Assembly (NCBI GenBank): GCA_019308525.1
Contig: JAFDIC010000311.1
Location: 1-5,057 of the forward strand
Direction of reading: 5' to 3'
Length of the DNA: 5,057 nt
Source of the DNA: Deltaproteobacteria bacterium
GTDB lineage: Bacteria > Desulfobacterota > DSM-4660 > Desulfatiglandales > HGW-15
The notes below the pieces were generated by a model. The model did not search any database and was not told where the DNA came from. It saw only the letters and a list, made by a program, of their open reading frames with translations. The first letter of the stretch is position 1, and every line of letters begins with the position of its first letter. This document shows, piece by piece, positions 1-4,252 of the stretch. The translations under genes and the position numbers were made by a program.

Positions 1-1029
1 AGGGGACTCAGAGAGAGAGACAAGGTCCCGGGTCCCATCCACAAGGGAGTGGTAATGGACCTCGAGAAGGGAAACAACCTGGGAATACCAAAGGAGGATT
101 TCCTTTTCCTTCTCGCAGACGTGGCAAAAGAGATGGAAGATGAGGGATTCCCGGGATTTTATGTCCCGGTCGACAAAAAAGGGGCCAATGTCCTGGTCAC
201 AATCAACTCCAAAGAGCCTTTCGGTGAGCCGGATGACATGAAGTTCTGGTGGAAGATATTTTACGCCGCCAAGGAAGACTGGACAGTGCCTTCTGAAAAC
301 TGGGAAGGTGTCAACTGGGGCCTTTTTTCCGGCGATGACGAGGCAATGAAGACCTTCGTAGGCAGGATAGTGGAACACCTGGAGCGACTTGAATGCAAGA
401 CGCTCCTCTTGCCGGAATGAGGCCATGCCTATTTTGCGACCAGGCTTGGTCTGCAGAACTGGTTCCCCGAGGTCTTTGACAAGTACAGGGTAGTTTCCGT
501 GCACGACCTGTTGAAGGAATACCTGGAGACGGGAAGAATCAAGGTGGACAGGTCCGCCCACAAAGAGCGCGTGACCCTCCATGATCCGTGCAATTACGGC
601 CGAAAGGGGCAAAAGGCCTTCGGGCACGGCTACTTTGAGGAGCCCCGCTGGATCGTGCAGCAGTGTTGCGAAGAATATGTTGAAATGTATCCCTCCAGAA
701 TGAATAACTATTGTTGCGGGGCGGGGGGTGGTGCCTGGGCCATGCCCTATGAGCAGGAGAGGGTCTTTTACGGCCGCGTCAAGGCAAAACAGATAAAAGA
801 CACGGGCGCCAAAATCGTGGTGGCTCCCTGCCACAATTGCAGGGACCAGATAATGAAGAGTCTCACCAAGGAATATGACCTGGGCATTGAAACAAAGTAT
901 CTCTGGGAAATGGTGGCGGATTCCCTCATAGTCGAACCCTGGAGCGAAGAGGAGGTGCAAAAGGCCCACGAACTGAGGGACGCACAATACGAGAGAGATG
1001 GCGTGGACCTGGAGGAGGAGTGGGAATAA
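1..1029 (+). CDS. HdrD/DsrK/TmcB-like iron-sulfur oxidoreductase, candidate selenoprotein (5'-partial, in-frame UGA = Sec)
   Basis: Frame 1 is open from the left edge to TAA at 1027-1029, interrupted only by TGA at 418-420 (codon 140 of the visible part). Left of it the protein reads ..KTLLLPE and right of it GHAYFATRLG.., so the TGA replaces the Cys of the PECGHA motif seen in DsrK/TmcB-type heterodisulfide-reductase relatives. The C-terminal half is a complete CCG domain: DPC (C197), NYCCGAGGG (C238, C239) and PCHNC (C277, C280), spaced C-x40-CC-x37-CxxC, the five-Cys pattern that in HdrB/HdrD-type proteins holds a noncubane [4Fe-4S] cluster. The first CCG half (about residues 20-150) has lost its CCG motif. 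Relatives pass electrons between membrane quinone or cytochrome complexes and cytoplasmic thiol/disulfide partners. The missing N terminus would be expected to carry two ferredoxin-type [4Fe-4S] sites. Family assignment is strong. DsrK versus TmcB versus another paralogue cannot be settled here. Alternative for the TGA: a nonsense mutation or sequencing error giving a pseudogene, less likely because the downstream half is fully conserved. Confidence 0.88.
418..420 (+). other. In-frame UGA, predicted selenocysteine codon
   Basis: The TGA lies between two parts of one conserved protein in the same frame, at the position where homologues encode Cys (TGT or TGC, one base away). The nearest possible restart is a GTG at 499, which would leave out the conserved GHAYFATRLG segment, so independent translation of the downstream half is unconvincing. 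A suitable hairpin follows 11 bases downstream. Recoding to Sec requires SelA, SelB, tRNA-Sec and SelD elsewhere in the genome, which this window cannot show. Confidence 0.85.
432..458 (+). promoter_or_regulatory. Candidate bacterial SECIS element
   Basis: The RNA can fold into an 11-bp hairpin: UUUUGC (432-437) with GCAGAA (453-458, one G-U pair), a single bulged U at 452, then GACCA (438-442) with UGGUC (447-451), closing a GGCU tetraloop (443-446). The loop begins with G, and that G lies 22 bases beyond the UGA, within the spacing typical of bacterial SECIS elements such as E. coli fdhF, where SelB reads the apical loop. The bulged U here is on the 3' side of the stem, whereas in fdhF it is on the 5' side. 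The bases also encode conserved protein, so the fold is constrained by both functions. Confidence 0.72.
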
Positions 1030-1056
1030 ACAAGAGCCGCTGAATCTCGTCACGAC

Positions 1057-1088
1057 AAAGCCCCGGCCGATGGGTCGGGGCTTTTTTT
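1057..1088 (+). terminator. Rho-independent terminator of the selenoprotein gene
   Basis: A 12-bp stem, AAAGCCCCGGCC (1057-1068) with GGTCGGGGCTTT (1073-1084, one G-U pair), has a GATG loop and continues into an unbroken run of T to 1088. It starts 27 bases after the stop codon at 1027-1029. The T-tract is on the + strand only, so termination is expected in the forward direction. It separates the selenoprotein transcript from the downstream regulatory genes. Confidence 0.92.
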
Positions 1089-1176
1089 GTCATGCGGTCA
1101 ATTTTCCACAATTGGGTGGTCTGCGTGATAAGGGGAACCGGTGAAGAGCCTTGCTCCCTTTCATTCTAACACGGAA

Positions 1177-1197
1177 ACCTGGTCCTCAGGGCCAGGT
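1177..1197. other. GC-rich hairpin of unknown role
   Basis: ACCTGGTC (1177-1184) pairs with GGCCAGGT (1190-1197) over 8 bp with one G-U pair, leaving a 5-base loop. No T-tract follows on either strand, so it is not a standard terminator. It lies in the gene-free stretch 1089-1589, where I see no supported coding sequence on either strand; the short open frames there lack ribosome-binding sites and recognisable protein. Confidence 0.4.
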
Positions 1198-1238
1198 CGG
1201 AGATCATTGGCTCTGCCTTAAGAAATGAAAAGGCTTTA

Positions 1239-1386
1239 GATCCGAAACACGAAATCCGAAACAATACTTAATGATCAAAATTCAAATGATCCAGACAATA
1301 GGCGTAGCGATTATGATTTTGTTTTTGTCCTTAGGACATTTGATATTTGATTTTGTTTCGAATTTCGAGATTCGGATTTCGGATTT
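1239..1386. repeat. Imperfect palindromic intergenic repeat element
   Basis: The left arm (about 1239-1293) is rich in CGAAAT, CCGAAAC and TCAAATG words. The right arm (about 1327-1386) is its approximate reverse complement, with GACATTTGA, TTTTGTTTCG, AATTTCG and TTCGGATTT. The arms surround a central spacer of roughly 35 bases. Within the arms TCCGAAAC occurs twice (1241-1248, 1255-1262) and TCGGATT occurs twice in tandem (1372-1385). The composition is markedly AT-rich compared with the flanking genes. It has the look of a dispersed, non-coding palindromic repeat of the type common between genes in Desulfobacterota and many metagenomic genomes, where arms fold into long hairpins. It contains no transposase, so it is either a passive (MITE-like) element or a structural RNA/terminator-like insertion. 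Arm boundaries are approximate. Confidence 0.72.
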
Positions 1387-1429
1387 TGCCAGCGCGAGAA
1401 CAACAAATCATGCCCTCTAGGCTTAGACC

Positions 1430-1457
1430 AAAGCCGGGCCTCTGGCCCCGGATCTTT
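1430..1457 (+). terminator. Weak terminator-like hairpin
   Basis: AAAG (1430-1433) and CTTT (1454-1457) flank CCGGGCC (1434-1440) paired with GGCCCCGG (1444-1451) around a TCT loop, with one bulged C and a two-base mismatch. Only three T residues end the structure, so termination would be weak. It may instead insulate the kinase promoter from upstream transcription. Confidence 0.3.
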
Positions 1458-1493
1458 GCCGTCCTCCCTCTGGGTGTATCACCAGAAAAATTA

Positions 1494-1502
1494 TGCTATA
1501 GT
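1494..1502 (+). promoter_or_regulatory. Extended -10 promoter candidate for the histidine kinase
   Basis: TGCTATAGT is an extended -10 element (TGn plus TATAGT) about 90 bases before the kinase start, followed by an A-rich stretch where transcription would begin. No good -35 hexamer is found 16-18 bases upstream, which is tolerated in extended -10 promoters. It is the best promoter-like sequence in the spacer, but no experimental support is available. Confidence 0.45.
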
Positions 1503-1530
1503 AAAAAAGTCAAAAATAGGTGAGACTGGT

Positions 1531-1563
1531 ATGAAGCATTCCCCATGCGCTAGATGGGGGTGA
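1531..1563 (+). CDS. Possible 10-codon leader peptide (mini-ORF)
   Basis: ATG at 1531 is preceded by AGGTGAG (1518-1524) at a good 6-base distance and runs 10 codons (MKHSPCARWG) to TGA at 1561-1563. The stop precedes the kinase ribosome-binding site by about a dozen bases. The frame crosses a CCCCAT/ATGGGG hairpin (1541-1559). The peptide has no run of one amino acid as in classical attenuators. It may be a translated leader that tunes kinase expression, or chance; short ORFs of this size are common. Confidence 0.25.
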   Translation: MKHSPCARWG

Positions 1564-1575
1564 GACACCCGGGGG

Positions 1576-1583
1576 AAGGGAGG
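1576..1583 (+). promoter_or_regulatory. Ribosome-binding site that sets the kinase start
   Basis: AAGGGAGG lies 6 bases before ATG 1590. The longer in-frame alternative, ATG 1554, has no such site upstream and falls within a predicted hairpin, so translation should start at 1590. Confidence 0.8.
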
Positions 1584-1589
1584 TTCACC

Positions 1590-3413
1590 ATGTTTGAGTC
1601 CAGTGACGGGAAGACCACTGCCATCTTTGATGCCCTGGTAGACGGGGTCTACTTGATAGATGAAGAGTTCAACATCAGGTACATGAATGAGATCATGATA
1701 GATGAGTTTGGAGAGGGAGTGGGAAAGAAGTGCCATCAGCTCTTGCACGATTCAGCAGAAATTTGTCCTTGGTGCAGGGCGGAAGAGGTCTTTGCCGGAT
1801 CAAGCGTCAGGTGGGAACAACACATAGAGAAAAAGAAGCAGACCTATGACATCATCGAGTTCCCCTTGAAAGACGGGGATGGTACCAGACTCAAGGTAAG
1901 CATCTTCCGTGATATCACCAAGCAGAAGATGGACGAGGCAAGGCTCAGGGCATCAGAAGAGGACTACAGGAGGTTGTTCGAACACGTCGGTTGCGGGGTA
2001 TTCATCAGTACGAGAAGAGGCAAGTTCCTGGACGTCAATAGAGCGCTCCTTGACATGCTCGGATACGAAGACAAGGAAGAATTCCTTACCATGAACATAG
2101 CGCGGGATTTGTACCTGAACCCGGAAGACCGCAAGAGGTTCCAGGAGCTTATTGAGCGGGACGGGAGGGTTGTCAATTTCGAAGTCTATTTCAAGAAGAA
2201 GGATGGAACACCGGTTCCCATCCTCCTAACGGCCCATGCGAGGTACGACGGGGAGGGAAATATCATTGGCTATGAGGGCATCAATGTGGATCAATCAGAA
2301 CGCAAGGACATGGAACAGAAACTCAAGGAGGCCAACGATTTCCTGAACAAGATAATTCAGAGTTCTCCAAATGCGATCATGGCCACGGACCTCAAGGGAA
2401 ATATCATTCTTTGGAACAGGGCCGCGGAAGAGATCCTCGGGTATGGCGCCGAGGAGGTGATTGGAAGGATGAACATAAAAAAGATCTACCCGGAGGGCAT
2501 GGCAAAAGAAGTGATGAGGATGATAAGGAGCCCTGAATACGGGGGAAAGGGTGTATTGAGATCCTATCCCATGGTTCATGTGAGGAGGGATGGGCAGATA
2601 ATCCAAGGGAATCTTTCAGCGGCCATGCTATATGACTCAGAAGGAAATGAAATAGCCTCTGTAGGCATATTTGCGGACCTCAAGGAATTCTTGGAAATGG
2701 AAAGGAAGCTGGGAGAGACCCAGGAAAAGTTGCTGCAATCTGAGAAACTCGCTGCCATGGGAAAGCTTACCTCCCAGATAGCCCATGAGTTGAATAACCC
2801 CCTCTACGGAATAATGAATACTCTTGAACTTCTCAAGACAGAGATTCCTTCGACCAGCAAGAGGCGAAAGATACTGGACATGGCCCTGTCTGAGACCGTC
2901 AGGCTGACCGAGATGCTCCGCAAGATGTTGAGCTTTTCAAGACCCGAGGAGGAAGAAAGGCGGCCGACTGATATCAACGAGATACTAGGGGAGATAATGC
3001 TCCTGGTGGGGAAGCAGATGCAGGAACATTCCATAAAGGTAAGGACGGATTTTGCCCCTGATTTGGGCATGGCTTACGCTTCAAGAAACCAGTTGAGACA
3101 GGTATTTCTCAACATGATTTCCAATGCCAGGGATGCGATGCCGGAGGGAGGGTCTCTGGAGATAAGGACCTTTGCTCAAGAGGGCAACATCGTCGTTGAG
3201 ATAAAGGATACGGGGACGGGTATCAAAGAGGAAAACAAGAGGAGGATATTTGACGCCTTCTTTACGACCAAAGACTCGGTAAAGGATGTGGGTCTTGGGC
3301 TCTCGGTCTGCTACGGCTTCATAAGAGACCATGGAGGGGATATAAGGGTATCTAGTGAATGGGGACGTGGCACAACTTTTACCATAGTCTTGCCGGCAAT
3401 GGAAAAGGGATGA
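1590..3413 (+). CDS. Soluble multi-PAS sensor histidine kinase
   Basis: A 607-residue protein with no membrane segment or signal peptide, so a cytoplasmic sensor. PAS1 (about 8-113) holds C48 and a C59-P-W-C62 pair. PAS2 (about 120-237) and PAS3 (about 246-364) follow, each closed by the usual D-x-[ST]-type turn (DITKQK, DQSERK, DLKEF). A coiled linker (about 366-390) leads to the HisKA H-box GKLTSQIAHELNNP with phospho-acceptor H399. The HATPase domain (about 497-604) has the N-box NMISNARDAM (N508, N512), G1 box DTGTGI (D540), F-box IFDAFFTTK and G2 box GLGLSVCYG (G568-G570), so all catalytic motifs are present. It should autophosphorylate on H399 and pass the phosphate to an aspartate, most likely D120 of the adjacent regulator. 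The signal is unknown; the cysteine cluster in PAS1 suggests a redox, metal or thiol cue (inference). There is no fused receiver domain. The start is chosen for its ribosome-binding site; an alternative in-frame ATG at 1554 would add 12 residues of low-complexity leader. Confidence 0.95.
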   Translation: MFESSDGKTTAIFDALVDGVYLIDEEFNIRYMNEIMIDEFGEGVGKKCHQLLHDSAEICPWCRAEEVFAGSSVRWEQHIEKKKQTYDIIEFPLKDGDGTRLKVSIFRDITKQKMDEARLRASEEDYRRLFEHVGCGVFISTRRGKFLDVNRALLDMLGYEDKEEFLTMNIARDLYLNPEDRKRFQELIERDGRVVNFEVYFKKKDGTPVPILLTAHARYDGEGNIIGYEGINVDQSERKDMEQKLKEANDFLNKIIQSSPNAIMATDLKGNIILWNRAAEEILGYGAEEVIGRMNIKKIYPEGMAKEVMRMIRSPEYGGKGVLRSYPMVHVRRDGQIIQGNLSAAMLYDSEGNEIASVGIFADLKEFLEMERKLGETQEKLLQSEKLAAMGKLTSQIAHELNNPLYGIMNTLELLKTEIPSTSKRRKILDMALSETVRLTEMLRKMLSFSRPEEEERRPTDINEILGEIMLLVGKQMQEHSIKVRTDFAPDLGMAYASRNQLRQVFLNMISNARDAMPEGGSLEIRTFAQEGNIVVEIKDTGTGIKEENKRRIFDAFFTTKDSVKDVGLGLSVCYGFIRDHGGDIRVSSEWGRGTTFTIVLPAMEKG

Positions 3414-3464
3414 GATTCTATCCCCTGCTCTCACCAATTGGATTCTATCTTTTCTCACCATTCC
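3414..3464. repeat. Short imperfect tandem duplication
   Basis: GATTCTATC followed by a pyrimidine-rich segment and CTCACCA occurs at 3414-3436 and again at 3441-3460, a period of about 27 bases with small indels. It lies directly after the kinase stop. It could be a replication-slippage product or a pair of binding sites; nothing in the sequence decides. The remainder of the 3414-3606 spacer holds no gene. Confidence 0.5.
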
Positions 3465-3547
3465 AATAGGGGCGCCAGGGTGTTCGGGGATGGAGGTGGC
3501 TTAATGGCACTTTATTATAATATATTAAAACAATATATAAAAAATTC

Positions 3548-3574
3548 TTGACATGCTGCAATAAATGGAATAAT
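3548..3574 (+). promoter_or_regulatory. Sigma70-type promoter for the response-regulator/MetF unit
   Basis: A perfect TTGACA -35 box (3548-3553) is followed after 15 bases by AATAAT (3569-3574), five of six matches to TATAAT; the spacer is shorter than the preferred 17. Upstream, 3510-3545 is a nearly pure A/T tract that could act as an UP element and itself contains a perfect TATAAT (3516-3521) without a matching -35. This implies that the regulator can be transcribed apart from the kinase. Confidence 0.6.
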
Positions 3575-3594
3575 CATAAAAATCAAAAATCCTC

Positions 3595-3600
3595 GGAGGG
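3595..3600 (+). promoter_or_regulatory. Ribosome-binding site of the response regulator
   Basis: GGAGGG ends 6 bases before ATG 3607, an ideal spacing that fixes the start of the regulator gene. Confidence 0.8.
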
Positions 3601-3606
3601 GAACCC

Positions 3607-4194
3607 ATGAAGGATATCTTAACAGTGTTCCAGGCAAGCAAGTATTGCAGCGTCTCGCCCAAGACCCTGATCAACTGGATCGAGGCTGGGCATATCAAGG
3701 CCTACCGGCCAGTAGGGGGGCACCGGCGGATAAAGAGGACAGACCTGGAAAGTTTCATGAAAAAACAGGGTATTCCCTTTCCTGAAAAGGAGGGTGGCGA
3801 CGAACGTAAGAGGATCCTCATTGTGGACGATGATGCGATAATAGTGGAGACAATTGTTCAGGCCCTTGAGGAAGAGGAGCACGACTATGAGATAGTGTCC
3901 GCATCAGATGGCTTTGAGGCCGGTCTACAAATAAGCCATTTCAAACCCCATCTCCTCATACTCGATATTATGATGCCTGATATCAATGGATACGAAGTAT
4001 GCAAGAAGATAAGGGATGATCGTGAGACAAGGGACATTAAGATCATTGTCCTCTCTGCTTACCTCGATGACGAGAAATTCGCCGAGATGAAAGAATACGG
4101 CGCAGATCTCTGCTTCTCAAAGCCATTACCCCTTCCGAAACTAAGGGAAGAGGTGGCGAAAATACTCCAGGTCGAAAGCTCGCAGGCAGCCTAG
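3607..4194 (+). CDS. Response regulator with N-terminal MerR/excisionase-type HTH and C-terminal receiver domain
   Basis: A 195-residue protein. Residues about 5-56 form a winged helix-turn-helix of the excisionase/MerR (HTH_17) type: LTVFQASKYCSVSPKTLINW, then IEAGHIKAYRPVGGHRRIKR, then the helix DLESFMKKQG. After a short acidic linker, residues about 68-188 form a CheY-like receiver domain: RILIVDDDA (acidic pocket D74-D76), LLILDIMMPD with phospho-acceptor D120, VLSAY with switch residue S150, and FSKP with K172. All receiver residues needed for phosphorylation are present. It should be phosphorylated by the kinase encoded just upstream and bind DNA. The HTH-then-receiver order is the reverse of most response regulators, which have the receiver first. 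The target promoters are unknown; its own promoter region or the downstream MetF-like gene are reasonable guesses. It begins 193 bases after the kinase stop, and 16 bases separate its stop from the following mini-ORF. Confidence 0.93.
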   Translation: MKDILTVFQASKYCSVSPKTLINWIEAGHIKAYRPVGGHRRIKRTDLESFMKKQGIPFPEKEGGDERKRILIVDDDAIIVETIVQALEEEEHDYEIVSASDGFEAGLQISHFKPHLLILDIMMPDINGYEVCKKIRDDRETRDIKIIVLSAYLDDEKFAEMKEYGADLCFSKPLPLPKLREEVAKILQVESSQAA

Positions 4195-4198
4195 GCTC

Positions 4199-4207
4199 AA
4201 GGGGAGG
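4199..4207 (+). promoter_or_regulatory. Strong ribosome-binding sequence before the mini-ORF
   Basis: AAGGGGAGG ends 3 bases before ATG 4211. It is the best anti-16S match between the regulator and the MetF-like gene, yet the ATG it serves opens only a 13-codon frame. The MetF-like ATG (4249) has just GAGGCGG (4240-4246) before it. Confidence 0.55.
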
Positions 4208-4210
4208 ACC

Positions 4211-4252
4211 ATGACAGAGATCATCAAGATTCACTCCGCGAGGCGGTCATGA
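4211..4252 (+). CDS. Possible 13-codon coupling peptide upstream of the MetF-like gene
   Basis: ATG 4211 opens a frame of 13 codons (MTEIIKIHSARRS) ending in TGA 4250-4252, which overlaps the MetF-like start as ATGA. It is in a different frame from both neighbours. The arrangement (strong ribosome-binding sequence, tiny ORF, stop/start overlap) is what translational coupling would look like. The alternative is that it is the frameshifted N-terminal extension of the downstream protein. MetF-family proteins normally begin only a few residues before the SEI-x-PP motif, as ATG 4249 does, so an extension is not needed. Confidence 0.35.
   Translation: MTEIIKIHSARRS

Noticed and set aside
49..1029. 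Two separate genes, 49-420 and 499-1029
   Set aside because: Both are in the same frame, the upstream frame is open to the left edge, GTG 499 would omit conserved GHAYFATRLG, and the TGA occupies a family Cys position. One Sec-encoding gene explains this better.
1239..1386. CRISPR array or insertion sequence
   Set aside because: There is no regular repeat-spacer pattern and no transposase. The structure is a single inverted-arm palindrome.
1554..1589. Upstream ATG 1554 as the kinase start
   Set aside because: No ribosome-binding site precedes it and it is inside a predicted hairpin. ATG 1590 has AAGGGAGG at 6 bases.
1030..1589. A small protein-coding or tRNA gene in the long spacer
   Set aside because: Frames on both strands are short or shadow neighbouring genes, lack ribosome-binding sites and recognisable protein; no cloverleaf was seen. 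Only the 10-codon leader is listed, at low confidence.
3505..3521. Sigma54 promoter suggested by TGGCAC
   Set aside because: The -24-like TGGCAC is followed at the right distance by TATAA, without the GC of a -12 element.
4192..4248. Read-through of the TAG (e.g. pyrrolysine) joining the regulator to the MetF-like protein
   Set aside because: The two frames happen to match, but the receiver domain is complete before the TAG, the intervening residues resemble no linker or domain, and the MetF-like gene has its own ATG.
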